A stretch of DNA of 14,850 bases from Oscillospiraceae bacterium (GCA_029007475.1 JAQXHW010000169.1:1-14850), one strand, 5' to 3'; positions 1 to 7,632 are shown, counted from the first letter of the stretch. Numbers and translations are program-made. The notes: generated by a model from the sequence alone, not told the origin.

Positions 1-582
1 GTTTACGTCGTGGGAAACCATTAGGACAGCCACCCCCTCAGCATTTAAGGAGTCAACTATAGAGTAAAACTCATTAGTAGCCAGTGGGTCGAGAGCTGAA
101 GTGGGCTCATCTAAAAGCAGGAGCTTTTTAGTAGCGCAAAGTGCGCGAGACAAGAGAACCTTTTGCTGTTCACCGCCGGAAAGCTCATTGAAGCTCCTTT
201 TAGAAAGTGCTGAGATACCCACCTTTTTCATGATATCCTTTGCTTCCTTTTTTTGGTCTTTGCCGTAACCAAAGCCGAAAAAACTCCTATTGAGAAAACC
301 GGACATAACAACTTCGGTAACTGAAGCGGGAAAATCCTTGGTATAGGGCGGCTTTTGGGAGAGATAACCCAGATGACGCGAGGAAATATCAGAGGAATAC
401 TCGATAACTCCATCGTACTTTCTGAGAAGTCCCAAAAGTCCCTTAAAAAGCGTGGTTTTGCCTGAGCCGTTTTCCCCTACTATACATACATAATCACCCG
501 AATTAACAGAAAAGCTCAGGTTATTTATAACTGCTCTACCCTCGTAGCCCAGCTTTAGATTTTTAACATCAAGTAATTTCAT
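1..582 (-). CDS. Metal ABC transporter ATP-binding protein (ZnuC/AdcC-like), partial
   Basis: This is the ATPase subunit of a metal-type (zinc/manganese) ABC importer, acting on the inner face of the membrane. The 194 visible residues hold a complete nucleotide-binding core: Walker A GENGSGKT at 36-43, Q-loop Q76 followed by a KPPYTKDFPAS stretch typical of ZnuC/AdcC proteins, signature LSGGEQ at 134-139, Walker B LLLLDEP at 154-160, D-loop SALD, and the switch His at 191 (SHD). The C-terminal 30-60 residues lie beyond the left edge. The ATG at 582 has only a weak AAGG ribosome site 6 bases upstream, and no clear promoter separates it from the terminator after the secF-like gene. A permease and a binding protein would be expected further left. 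The ATPase class is certain; the metal specificity is inferred from resemblance. Confidence 0.9.
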   Translation of the reverse strand, partial: MKLLDVKNLKLGYEGRAVINNLSFSVNSGDYVCIVGENGSGKTTLFKGLLGLLRKYDGVIEYSSDISSRHLGYLSQKPPYTKDFPASVTEVVMSGFLNRSFFGFGYGKDQKKEAKDIMKKVGISALSKRSFNELSGGEQQKVLLSRALCATKKLLLLDEPTSALDPLATNEFYSIVDSLNAEGVAVLMVSHDVN

Positions 583-615
583 ATTATACCTTCAAACTTA
601 CGTAAAAGTCCAAAA

Positions 616-636
616 TCGGGCGGAATATCCGCCCGA
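616..636 (-). terminator. Intrinsic terminator after the secF-like gene
   Basis: A perfect 8-bp GC-rich stem (TCGGGCGG/CCGCCCGA) with a 5-nt loop lies 8 bases past the secF-like stop. It is followed on the minus strand by TTTTGGACTTTT, an interrupted U-tract, so termination may be partial and some transcription may continue into the ABC gene. Confidence 0.75.
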
Positions 637-643
637 CCGAGAA

Positions 644-1294
644 TCATTTTTTATCGGAAAACATACGGCAAGCAAAAGCCAGAGTGATTACAACCGCCGA
701 AATCAAAGAGAGAATTGCAGGTAATACACAGCTCATTAATACCGTACTTGAGAAAATCATGGAAACTACAAAGCCTGCGACCAAAATAAGAGTCACAAGG
801 AGCAAGCAGTAGAGCATGATTCTAAAGGACTTTGAGGAGGCCTTCTCAAAGGGAGTTGCCTCGTCGGCTTCATCTTTTCTCTTTCTTTCCTTTTTCTGTG
901 TAAAGGCTCTGAAAAACAGAGCAGAAGAAATATAGGAAAATGCCAGAGAAGAAAGCATTATAGCAAACGAAAGATGACCTAAGGGTGCGCGGCAAATAAC
1001 ACAGAAAGAAAACGCAACCGCTACGCTCAAAGCACCGCCCATTAAAGCAAAAAGGGATATTTTCAGACCGAGTTTTTTATAGCTGATAAGATAATAAATT
1101 AATGTTAAGCCGTAAATAAGCACAGCGGCAACGACGGACTTGAGCAGAAACGAAACCGACAGATTGCCCCAAGTAAAGGCAGGCGCAGTAACTCCGCCGA
1201 TTGTGAAGAGCAGGATAATTGCAGCAGCAATCACAACCGCCGCACCTACTATGGAAAAGGTATAAAAGCCTTTTAAGCTAAAGGATTTTTTCAT
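644..1294 (-). CDS. SecF-like membrane protein, reduced (no periplasmic P1 domain)
   Basis: This 216-residue protein has six hydrophobic segments at about 11-33, 48-70, 78-100, 107-130, 157-180 and 184-209, the topology of SecF. Its ATG overlaps the stop of the secD-like gene (ATGA), so the two are translationally coupled in the normal secD-secF order. The stretch PLGHLSFAIMLSSLAFS around 104-120, ending in FFR at 127-129, aligns loosely with the SecF TM4 motif. However, the usual Asn-Asp of that motif (GYSxND) is not present, and the DRIRE that follows is FFRAF here. The large first periplasmic domain of SecF (about 100 residues) is replaced by a loop of some 14 residues. A charged cytoplasmic loop (133-156) separates TM4 and TM5. 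I infer a degenerate SecF partner from position and topology; sequence similarity alone would not prove it. It could also be a lineage-specific membrane protein. Confidence 0.55.
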   Translation of the reverse strand: MKKSFSLKGFYTFSIVGAAVVIAAAIILLFTIGGVTAPAFTWGNLSVSFLLKSVVAAVLIYGLTLIYYLISYKKLGLKISLFALMGGALSVAVAFSFCVICRAPLGHLSFAIMLSSLAFSYISSALFFRAFTQKKERKRKDEADEATPFEKASSKSFRIMLYCLLLVTLILVAGFVVSMIFSSTVLMSCVLPAILSLISAVVITLAFACRMFSDKK

Positions 1295-2706
1295 TTCTTA
1301 GCACCTCCGAATACAGAAGGTTTACTTAGAGCTTTGAAGCTGTAAAGACTTCTCAGCACAAGATTAGGCAGAATGTAGCCTGAAAGGAAGTTTAGAAGTG
1401 CGCCGAAGAACAAAACGAAGCAGAAGTTATATATTCCGCCGGTTGCACCGCCGCCGAAAATTCCGATAATCAGGCCGGCTGTTGAGAAAAGGAACATACC
1501 AATAAGGGAAATTATCATGAGAATTATGTTTATATCAAGTATGTTCTTAAAGCTCTTTTTGAGTCCTTCGGAAACGGAAACTCCCATGGGATTACCGCTG
1601 TCAAGCTGATACTTGATTCTTTCGGCAATAATAATCATTGAAATTACTGTGAGCATTACAGATAAAGCAAGCGCTGCAGCGCCGGGTACGGTCATAAGGA
1701 AGGTACTGTTTCCGCCGAAGCAGAAGCCCGTGATTATTGCGACTAAAGCCGATAGCTCGAAAAGTGCCATGATAATTGCAACTGCGCCTACTGTACGATA
1801 CTTATATACCATAAATACAGCCAAAATAACAGCCGCGGCAATTCCTACATAAAGCATGATATCAGCAGCATTTTTGCCCACGGTAGGCTCAACTTTATCG
1901 TAAGAAACAGTTAAGCCCTCAGGGAGAGTACCGCTGCCGATAACAGCAGAATAGAGCTTTACTTTGCTTTCGGTGAAATCCATACCGGAGAACTGCAGGC
2001 TGCCGCCGACAATTTCCTCGGATACCTTGGGATTTGCAAGCATTCTGTTATCAAGCCACAGTGAAACGGTTTGGTTATAAAATCTTCCGGTAGAGGGGTT
2101 TGATACTGTCTTTAGAAGCTCTGCTGCTTCGCTGTTATACTGAACGGCGACATAATAATATGTTGCATTGCCTTCTGAATAGCTATACCATGTAGAGGAC
2201 TCGACATCCTCAGATGAAAGGATAACCTCTTTTGCGGTATCACCGCCGGGGAAAGCATAAACTAAACTATTGGAGGAATCGTATAGACCTGTCTGGAATT
2301 CCTCGCCGGGACGCAAAGTAAGATTGCCGATAGAAGTGAGAATATCTGCGATTTCCTCAGCAGAATACTCGCTGTTGATACTGTTGGGAATTGTAAGTAC
2401 AATTGCTTTTTCGGGTGCATTGACATATAAATCATAATCAACCAATCCATAGGCGGCAGCACGCTTCTCAACGACACTTGCAGCTTCCTTTACGGTGTCA
2501 AGATCAGCTTCGTCAGCGGTAGAGGGCTTGAGGGTTACTCTTGCACCTCCGCTTACATCGATGCCCCAATCAATATCTCCGAAACCCTTTATGGGAACTC
2601 GTCTGAAGTCGCCTTCATAATAACTAATGCCTAATAGAGATACCGCAGAAAACAGCAAAAGCACCAGTATAATTATGACGGAGATAGGTTTTGCCAGTCT
2701 CTTCAT
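1291..2706 (-). CDS. secD: SecD-like protein translocase subunit, divergent
   Basis: SecD works with SecF in the membrane, using the proton gradient to pull exported proteins through SecYEG. This 471-residue protein has a TM segment at 8-28, the P1 start motif DWGIDVSGGARVTLKP at 46-61 (family: GLDLxGG), a head domain with a KRAAAYGLVD-type segment, the VIGSGTLPEGL motif near 255-265, and five TM segments from 284 to the end. After the TVPG at 339-342 the spacing to AERI (361-364) is the same as in canonical SecD. The family VDANV is VISMI here, so the conserved Asp is Ile355 and the Asn is Met357. I start at 2706 because GGAGG lies 9 bases upstream; an in-frame ATG at 2763 has no ribosome site and lies in the leader. 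A sigma-A promoter and hairpin precede it. Membership is clear; function as a proton-driven motor is doubtful. Confidence 0.85.
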   Translation of the reverse strand: MKRLAKPISVIIILVLLLFSAVSLLGISYYEGDFRRVPIKGFGDIDWGIDVSGGARVTLKPSTADEADLDTVKEAASVVEKRAAAYGLVDYDLYVNAPEKAIVLTIPNSINSEYSAEEIADILTSIGNLTLRPGEEFQTGLYDSSNSLVYAFPGGDTAKEVILSSEDVESSTWYSYSEGNATYYYVAVQYNSEAAELLKTVSNPSTGRFYNQTVSLWLDNRMLANPKVSEEIVGGSLQFSGMDFTESKVKLYSAVIGSGTLPEGLTVSYDKVEPTVGKNAADIMLYVGIAAAVILAVFMVYKYRTVGAVAIIMALFELSALVAIITGFCFGGNSTFLMTVPGAAALALSVMLTVISMIIIAERIKYQLDSGNPMGVSVSEGLKKSFKNILDINIILMIISLIGMFLFSTAGLIIGIFGGGATGGIYNFCFVLFFGALLNFLSGYILPNLVLRSLYSFKALSKPSVFGGAKK

Positions 2707-2730
2707 AGCTTGAAACCTCCGTAGTAAAAA

Positions 2731-2788
2731 AATAACTCTGTTAATTTCGCCGAAACTAACCAATCATGCAAAATACGACAGAGTTATT
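2731..2788 (-). terminator. Long-range hairpin terminator after the aminotransferase, overlapping the secD promoter
   Basis: Perfect 11-bp arms, AATAACTCTGT at 2778-2788 and ACAGAGTTATT at 2731-2741 (minus-strand reading), enclose 36 nt that hold a second small hairpin (TAGTTTC-GGC-GAAATTA). The outer stem runs directly into a run of seven Ts. It would end transcripts coming from the aminotransferase. The first arm overlaps the -10 and start point of the secD promoter, so RNA starting there lacks that arm. Confidence 0.6.
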
Positions 2789-2814
2789 ATATGATTTTTT
2801 AATAAAATTGTCAA
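2786..2814 (-). promoter_or_regulatory. Sigma-A promoter for the secD-secF-like pair
   Basis: Minus strand: consensus -35 TTGACA (2809-2814), a spacer of exactly 17 bases, and consensus -10 TATAAT (2786-2791). The likely start is the G at 2779, giving a leader of about 73 nt before the ATG at 2706. Confidence 0.85.
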
Positions 2815-2854
2815 TGATTATCAGTTAATCTTCACAAAGCATTAGAAGCCGGGT

Positions 2855-4135
2855 TTACTTTTCAAGTAGCTTCTCGATAGCGCAGATTTTAACGCATAGG
2901 CAGAACACGTCCATTGCAACAGAGAGTTCCTCAAGAGGCGGGAATGAAGGCGCAATACGGATATTGCTGTCCTTTGGGTCATTTCCGTAGGGATAGGTTG
3001 CGCCTGCCGAGGTAATAACCAGGCCGGCGTCCTTGCACATTTTCTCGACCTTTTTAGCTGTACCGGGGTAAATATCAATGCTTACGAAGTAGCCGCCGCG
3101 GGGTTTAAGCCATGAAGCAATACCTAAATCAGCAAGCTGTTCGTTAAACTTTTTATCAACAAGCTCGAAGCGTGGACTTAAAATCTCCCTGTGCTTCTTC
3201 ATTTGAGCCTTAACACCGTCAAAATCCTTAAAGAATAGCATGTGACGGAGCATATTGATTTTATCGTAACCGATTGTCTGGCGCATATATCGCTCACGAA
3301 GCACCTTCATGTTATTAGGAGAGGTTGCCATTGCAGCGACACCTGAGCCGGGAAAAGTAATCTTTGAGGTTGAGCAGAAAATTATGGGAAGGTCGATATT
3401 TCCTGCCTTTTCGCACTCATTATACAGGCTTATAAGAGTATCGCCTTCGTCAGCAAGATCGTGAACGCAATAAGCGTCGTCCCACATGATTCTGAAATCG
3501 GGAGCCGCAGGCTTCAAATTTGCGAAGCGGCGAACGGTTTCATCGGAATATGTAATACCTTGAGGATTAGAATACTTAGGGACACACCAAATTCCCTTAA
3601 TATCAGCATCATTTGCTACGAGATTTTCGATAACATCCATGTCGGGGCCTTTATCGGTCATAGGAACGGGAATCATCTCGAAGCCGTAGTATTCAGTAAT
3701 TGCAAAGTGACGGTCGTAACCGGGTACGGGACATAAGAACTTTCTGCCCTCAACATTCAGCCATGGTTTCTCACCCTCTACGGGAGATTTGGTCATAAAA
3801 CAGGAAATTGTGTCAAACATCATATTAAGGGAGGAGTTACCGCCTACCATTACCTGCTCTTCGGGAACCTGAATAAACTCAGAAAAGAGCTTTCTGCATG
3901 AGGGAAGTCCGTCAATGAGTCCGTAGTTTCTGCAATCAAGACCATCCTTGGTATGACAATGATGACCTGAGTTTACTATATCAAGCATTCTAACGGAAAT
4001 ATCAAGCTGCTCCGAGCAAGGCTTACCTCTTGACATATCCAGGTTAAGATTCATCGCCTTGAACTCTTCGTAATTCTTTAAGAGGGCTTCCTTTTCCTGT
4101 AAAAGCTGTTCCTTTGTGTACTCTGAATACTGCAT
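2855..4135 (-). CDS. Aspartate aminotransferase, class I subgroup Ic (PLP-dependent)
   Basis: This cytoplasmic PLP enzyme probably moves the amino group between aspartate and 2-oxoglutarate. The 426 residues fit the Asp_aminotransf (PF12897, type Ic) family. Visible marks are the N-terminal LDMSRGKP (32-39), NYGLIDGLP (70-78), GGNSSLNMM (98-106), PGYDRHF (138-144), the PLP-contacting YSNPQG (188-193, N190) and WDDAY (218-222, D220 and Y222), the Schiff-base lysine in CSTSKITFPGSG (K258), and a C-terminal SNIRIAPSFPP carrying the carboxylate-binding Arg. The ATG at 4135 has GAGGTG about 8-10 bases upstream. The gene is monocistronic, with its own sigma-A promoter and a hairpin terminator at 2731-2788. 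The exact substrate is family inference; alanine or another amino donor cannot be excluded. Confidence 0.9.
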   Translation of the reverse strand: MQYSEYTKEQLLQEKEALLKNYEEFKAMNLNLDMSRGKPCSEQLDISVRMLDIVNSGHHCHTKDGLDCRNYGLIDGLPSCRKLFSEFIQVPEEQVMVGGNSSLNMMFDTISCFMTKSPVEGEKPWLNVEGRKFLCPVPGYDRHFAITEYYGFEMIPVPMTDKGPDMDVIENLVANDADIKGIWCVPKYSNPQGITYSDETVRRFANLKPAAPDFRIMWDDAYCVHDLADEGDTLISLYNECEKAGNIDLPIIFCSTSKITFPGSGVAAMATSPNNMKVLRERYMRQTIGYDKINMLRHMLFFKDFDGVKAQMKKHREILSPRFELVDKKFNEQLADLGIASWLKPRGGYFVSIDIYPGTAKKVEKMCKDAGLVITSAGATYPYGNDPKDSNIRIAPSFPPLEELSVAMDVFCLCVKICAIEKLLEK

Positions 4136-4188
4136 TTTTTGCTACACCTCATAACCAGAAATTCATTTTATAAATATTCAACTGCTAT

Positions 4189-4217
4189 ATTATATGACAT
4201 ATAATCAAAATTTGCAA
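4189..4217 (-). promoter_or_regulatory. Sigma-A promoter for the aminotransferase
   Basis: Minus strand: -35 TTGCAA (4212-4217), a 17-base spacer, and consensus -10 TATAAT (4189-4194). It lies between the cpsD terminator and the aminotransferase start, with a leader of about 45 nt. Confidence 0.75.
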
Positions 4218-4256
4218 GTTTTATTTTCAAATCCTGCAAATATTTTTCAAAATAAA

Positions 4257-4277
4257 ACCCGTCCATATCGGACGGGT
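4257..4277 (-). terminator. Intrinsic terminator after cpsD-like gene
   Basis: A perfect 8-bp stem ACCCGTCC/GGACGGGT with a 5-nt loop is followed on the minus strand by TTTATTTTG. It starts 8 bases after the kinase stop. Confidence 0.85.
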
Positions 4278-4285
4278 CGTGAAAA

Positions 4286-5002
4286 TCAATAATATTTGTA
4301 GTAACCGTACTGACCTTTTGAGTACTTTCGCTCAGAAGCTGCGCAGCCTACCTTTAGGAAACCTAAAACTTTGCTGTCTGCAAGGCGGATACTTTGGAGA
4401 GCTTTTTCGATATCACCGTGGGTAGTAAACTTCTCGCGAACTACCACCACATAGCCGGCTACCAAATCCTTGAGGATAAGGGCATCGGCAACAACACCGA
4501 CGGGAGGAGTATCGAGGATAATATAATCGTAATCTTTCCTCAGAACCTCAAGCATAGCAGAAAAATTCTGAGACGCCAAAAGCTCTGAGGGGTTGGGAGG
4601 AATTGAGCCGGAAGTCAAAACATCCAAATAAGGGAGAACGTCACGGTTTATTACCTCGTCAAAGCTCTTGAATTTTCCGATAACCTCAGAGAGACCCGCG
4701 GTATTTTGAAGCTTCATGAGATTATGAAGGTTTGGACGGCGAAGGTCGGCGTCAATTAAAAGTACCTTCTTATCCATTTTTGAAAACGAAATTGCGAGGT
4801 TAGCGGTTGCGGTTGACTTGCCCTCACCCTTTGACCAGCTTGTGAACGCTACTACGTTGCTTTCGGCTGCCGATAGAGAGAAAACCAAATTGGTACGGGC
4901 GATTTTATAGCCCTCAACAATGGCAAATTTGCTGTCGCCGCTGATAACATTCTTGGACTTATCCATGAAGTTCATCTTTTTACCTTTTCTTGAAAGCTTC
5001 AT
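4286..5002 (-). CDS. CpsD/CapB-family bacterial tyrosine kinase
   Basis: This cytoplasmic BY-kinase normally pairs with a CpsC-type membrane partner to control polysaccharide chain length. The 238 residues show Walker A SKGEGKST (57-64), Walker A' LLIDADLRRPN (81-91), Walker B IILDTPPVG (161-169), the family SGSIPPNPSELL (131-142), and a C-terminal tyrosine cluster (Y227, Y232, Y234, Y235, Y237, Y238) that would be the autophosphorylation tail. Its ATG overlaps the stop of the upstream cpsC-like gene (ATGA), indicating coupling. Internal Met10 and Met13 are alternative starts. The usual neighbours (glycosyltransferases, flippase, polymerase, phosphatase) are absent, since a terminator follows and an aminotransferase lies downstream. 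The target glycan is therefore unknown. Confidence 0.9.
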   Translation of the reverse strand: MKLSRKGKKMNFMDKSKNVISGDSKFAIVEGYKIARTNLVFSLSAAESNVVAFTSWSKGEGKSTATANLAISFSKMDKKVLLIDADLRRPNLHNLMKLQNTAGLSEVIGKFKSFDEVINRDVLPYLDVLTSGSIPPNPSELLASQNFSAMLEVLRKDYDYIILDTPPVGVVADALILKDLVAGYVVVVREKFTTHGDIEKALQSIRLADSKVLGFLKVGCAASERKYSKGQYGYYKYY

Positions 5003-5682
5003 TTCTTTTTCGCACCGCCTTCCGTATCAAAGTCAATAATCTCACCGAACACAGGAACATCATACATCTTGTAGAGATCATCGCCGGACTTAATTGTTGT
5101 ATCAATTACTTCAATAATTATTGCAATAAGGATTGAGATAATAAGTCCGCCAAGGAGACCGAAAATTGCATATCGAGTCTGGTTAGGAGCGGAATGAGCA
5201 CCGGGAGGTGATGCTTCACGGCCGATAGGGATAGCTTCAGCGTCGGTATAGTAATTGGAAAGAACATCAGGAGCTTTATAACGCATTGCGTTGGCAACCT
5301 CGGCGCAAACGACAGGGTCACCGCCGGTTACGGTAATATTAAGAACGTTAGACTCATTAACGCTTTTGATTGAATGTGAATATCCGGGCTTTATTACGTC
5401 GAGCATTTCTTCGGCGTAAGTCAGGATAATTATTGAGTTATCAGCAAGGTTTGTAGACGAGGTAATAGATCCGGAATTGATTTTTCCGTTGTCATCATAA
5501 TCACCGCTTTGGGCTTCCGAATTAATTTTAATGCATATTTTTGTACTTGCAGAGTAGGTTTTGGGGATAAAATTATCAGCGTAGATGTAGGCACCCAAAG
5601 CAGCAACAATAGACACAATGACAATGAGCTTAATATGCGCTAAGAGCATTTTAAGAATGTCGCTAATGGTCATTTCTCTCAC
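4999..5682 (-). CDS. CpsC/CapA-type chain-length determinant (Wzz family)
   Basis: This membrane activator of the adjacent kinase has 227 residues. It has an N-terminal cytoplasmic stub with TISDILKMLLAH, TM1 at about 17-35, an extracellular domain with YSASTKICIKIN near 43-54 and a V(L)NITVTGGDP stretch (113-123), a proline-bearing ASPPGAHSAPN (157-167), TM2 at about 172-193, and a short cytoplasmic tail with DLYKMYDVPVFGEI (202-215), as in other Wzz proteins. The start is the GTG at 5682, since GGAGG is 7 bases upstream; the ATG at 5673 would be 16 bases from that site. It precedes and overlaps the kinase gene. The 103 bases upstream contain no promoter I can defend and no obvious terminator after the decarboxylase gene, so readthrough from oadB is possible. 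Confidence 0.88.
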   Translation of the reverse strand: MREMTISDILKMLLAHIKLIVIVSIVAALGAYIYADNFIPKTYSASTKICIKINSEAQSGDYDDNGKINSGSITSSTNLADNSIIILTYAEEMLDVIKPGYSHSIKSVNESNVLNITVTGGDPVVCAEVANAMRYKAPDVLSNYYTDAEAIPIGREASPPGAHSAPNQTRYAIFGLLGGLIISILIAIIIEVIDTTIKSGDDLYKMYDVPVFGEIIDFDTEGGAKKK

Positions 5683-5785
5683 TGTATTTCCTCCTTATTA
5701 TTTCGTTATCTTTTACTATTGTAATATATTTTGGGCATTATTTTATTCTTGTTCAGAAATATAATCCCTAATTTAACAAAAATCA

Positions 5786-7015
5786 TCAACCGCATACGCT
5801 GAGAAGCACACCGGCGGCAACAGCCGAGCCGATAACACCGGCTACATTGGGACCCATTGCATGCATCAAGAGGAAGTTAGAGGGATTTTCTTTCTGACCT
5901 ACCTTATTTGCAACACGGGCAGCCATGGGAACAGCGGAAACACCTGCTGCGCCGATTAAGGGGTTAACCTTGCCCTTGGTAAATACATACATGAGTTTTC
6001 CGAAGAGGACACCGCTCGCGGTACCAACTGAGAATGCGGCAAGGCCGAGAGCAATAATACCTAAGGTCTGCCAAGAAAGGAAGGATTTTCCCGTTGCGGT
6101 AGCGCCCACCGTAAGACCTAAGAATATGGTAATAATATTCATCAGCTCATTTTGAGCAGTCTTAAATATTCTGTCAACAACTCCGCTTTCCTTAAAGAGA
6201 TTACCCAGCATCAGCATACCTATCAGAGGTGCGGCAGAGGGCAGTAGAATTGAACATACGATAGTTACAATAATCGGGAATAAAATCTTCTCGAGTTTGG
6301 AAACAGGACGAAGCTGCTGCATTACAACAGAGCGTTCCTTCTTAGTTGTGAGAAGTTTCATGATAGGAGGCTGAATAATTGGAACAAGCGCCATATAGGA
6401 ATACGCCGCTACCGCTATCGGACCTAAAAGCTCGGGGGCGAGCTTAGTCGTTACAAAAATTGCCGTAGGTCCGTCGGCGCCGCCTATAATACCAATTGAA
6501 CCGGCTTGTCCATTGCTAAAGCCCATTAAGGTTGCCGCAATAAAGGTAATGAATATAGCAACCTGTGCGGCAGCACCTAAGATAAAGCTCTTGGGATTAG
6601 CGATAAGAGGACCGAAGTCGGTCATACATCCGATACCAAGGAAAATAAGGGGCGGATATATTCCGAGCTTAACGCCTTGATAGAGATAGTAGAAAAGTCC
6701 GCCGTATTCCGGCTTATTTACGTACTGAATACCGTCTATCGTGGTTATAGCATATCCCGAAGCGTCTCCTGCGTACTCACTGAGAGGAATCATTTGAGTT
6801 GAGGGAGCAGCCATAATGGGAGGATAGAGGTTGACAATAAGCATGCCAAAAGCTATCGGTAAAAGTAAGAGAGGTTCATACTGCTTCTTAATTGCCAAAA
6901 ACAAAAGAAAACAGGAAATACCAATCATTACATAATTTTCCCAAGAAAGCGCCGTCAGACCGGAAACCTCGAATAGACCTTTCAGGGAATCAAGAAAGCC
7001 CTGCCAAATTCCCAT
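5786..7015 (-). CDS. oadB: Na+-translocating decarboxylase beta subunit
   Basis: This integral membrane subunit of the biotin-dependent sodium pumps (oxaloacetate, methylmalonyl-CoA or glutaconyl-CoA decarboxylase) decarboxylates carboxybiotin and exports Na+. The 409 residues are mostly hydrophobic. They contain the diagnostic GSIGIIGGADGPTAIF (172-187, with the Na+-binding Asp at 181), GIGCMTDFGPLIANP (127-141), AAYSYMALVPIIQPPIMKLL (203-222) and the C-terminal GPNVAGVIGSAVAAG. The ATG directly follows the stop of the gamma gene with no gap, and its ribosome site AGGAGGGG is formed by the last Arg-Arg-Gly codons of gamma, so translation is coupled. No alpha (carboxyltransferase) or biotin-carrier gene is next to it, so the substrate cannot be decided here. 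The symbol is used in the generic sense. Confidence 0.93.
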   Translation of the reverse strand: MGIWQGFLDSLKGLFEVSGLTALSWENYVMIGISCFLLFLAIKKQYEPLLLLPIAFGMLIVNLYPPIMAAPSTQMIPLSEYAGDASGYAITTIDGIQYVNKPEYGGLFYYLYQGVKLGIYPPLIFLGIGCMTDFGPLIANPKSFILGAAAQVAIFITFIAATLMGFSNGQAGSIGIIGGADGPTAIFVTTKLAPELLGPIAVAAYSYMALVPIIQPPIMKLLTTKKERSVVMQQLRPVSKLEKILFPIIVTIVCSILLPSAAPLIGMLMLGNLFKESGVVDRIFKTAQNELMNIITIFLGLTVGATATGKSFLSWQTLGIIALGLAAFSVGTASGVLFGKLMYVFTKGKVNPLIGAAGVSAVPMAARVANKVGQKENPSNFLLMHAMGPNVAGVIGSAVAAGVLLSVCG

Positions 7016-7471
7016 TTAGAAGCCCCTCCTTGCCGAGATATTCTGCATCATACCGGCTACTGCCCATTCGCTTCTTTTTGCAGGAGTTCGCCTAACACTT
7101 ACAACACGAACCTTTTTCTCCTCGCCGTAAAAAGCTTCCACAGCCGCTGAAATAACGGCAATAGTCTGCAAATCAACTGTATTTGAGTCTGTCACAGGAG
7201 CAGCTGCTGTGACATTTACTGCTGTGACATTAACTTTGGAATCGTTTTTATCCTTAGGAGCTTTAGGCGGTTTATTCCCGCCTTTTTTCTGCGCCGCATG
7301 AACAACAGAAGAATAAATCTTGATTATTGCAATAAGCAGAATAAGTGCAGCGAAAACCACTATAACTCCCGTAACAAGAATAACAAGGGACTGATTTTCT
7401 TCACCGACTGACTGCGCAGGAGCGGTGGTCATCACCTCGGCAGCCATTGAGGCAATAGTCTTAGGTATCAT
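7016..7471 (-). CDS. Na+-translocating decarboxylase gamma subunit (OadG family)
   Basis: This small membrane subunit holds the decarboxylase complex together. The 151 residues have one TM helix (about 29-52), a Lys/Pro/Ala-rich linker (62-95), and a C-terminal segment, VISAAVEAFYG then VRVVSVRR (107-128), with W136 and the ending AGMMQNISARRGF, a common pattern in clostridial OadG proteins. The ATG at 7471 has GGAGG 7 bases upstream. A sigma-A promoter lies about 75 bases upstream, and oadB follows without a gap, so gamma-beta form the transcription unit. The short lengths of these subunits make similarity weak, but the position before oadB makes the call firm. Confidence 0.85.
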   Translation of the reverse strand: MIPKTIASMAAEVMTTAPAQSVGEENQSLVILVTGVIVVFAALILLIAIIKIYSSVVHAAQKKGGNKPPKAPKDKNDSKVNVTAVNVTAAAPVTDSNTVDLQTIAVISAAVEAFYGEEKKVRVVSVRRTPAKRSEWAVAGMMQNISARRGF

Positions 7472-7545
7472 AAGTCAACCTCCGTTGGATACTCGTTATT
7501 GGAAAAGAAAAGTTACATTTCTCCGAGTACACAAAATATATATCT

Positions 7546-7574
7546 ATTTTATACTTTTTGTGCACATTTTGCAA
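7546..7574 (-). promoter_or_regulatory. Sigma-A promoter for oadG-oadB
   Basis: Minus strand: -35 TTGCAA (7569-7574), a 17-base spacer, and -10 TAAAAT (7546-7551), immediately downstream of the spoIVA terminator. The leader to the ATG at 7471 is about 68 nt. Confidence 0.65.
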
Positions 7575-7586
7575 GAGAAAAAAACA

Positions 7587-7614
7587 AAAACCGCCGATAT
7601 TTTTCAGCGGTTTT
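7587..7614 (-). terminator. Intrinsic terminator after spoIVA
   Basis: A 10-bp stem AAAACCGCTG/CGGCGGTTTT (one G-U pair) with an 8-nt loop is followed by TTTTT-G-TTTTTTT on the minus strand. It starts 18 bases past the spoIVA stop. Confidence 0.9.
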
Positions 7615-7632
7615 CAAAAAAATGTATATTTA

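Noticed and set aside
2707..2763. A 19-codon N-terminal extension of secD starting at ATG 2763
   Set aside because: There is no ribosome site before 2763; the stretch lies in the leader between the predicted start of transcription and a good GGAGG in front of the ATG at 2706, and the extension adds charged residues before an otherwise normal first TM segment.
5683..5785. Possible promoter for the cpsC-like gene
   Set aside because: Only isolated -10-like hexamers (TATATT, TACAAT) occur, with no -35 at proper spacing.
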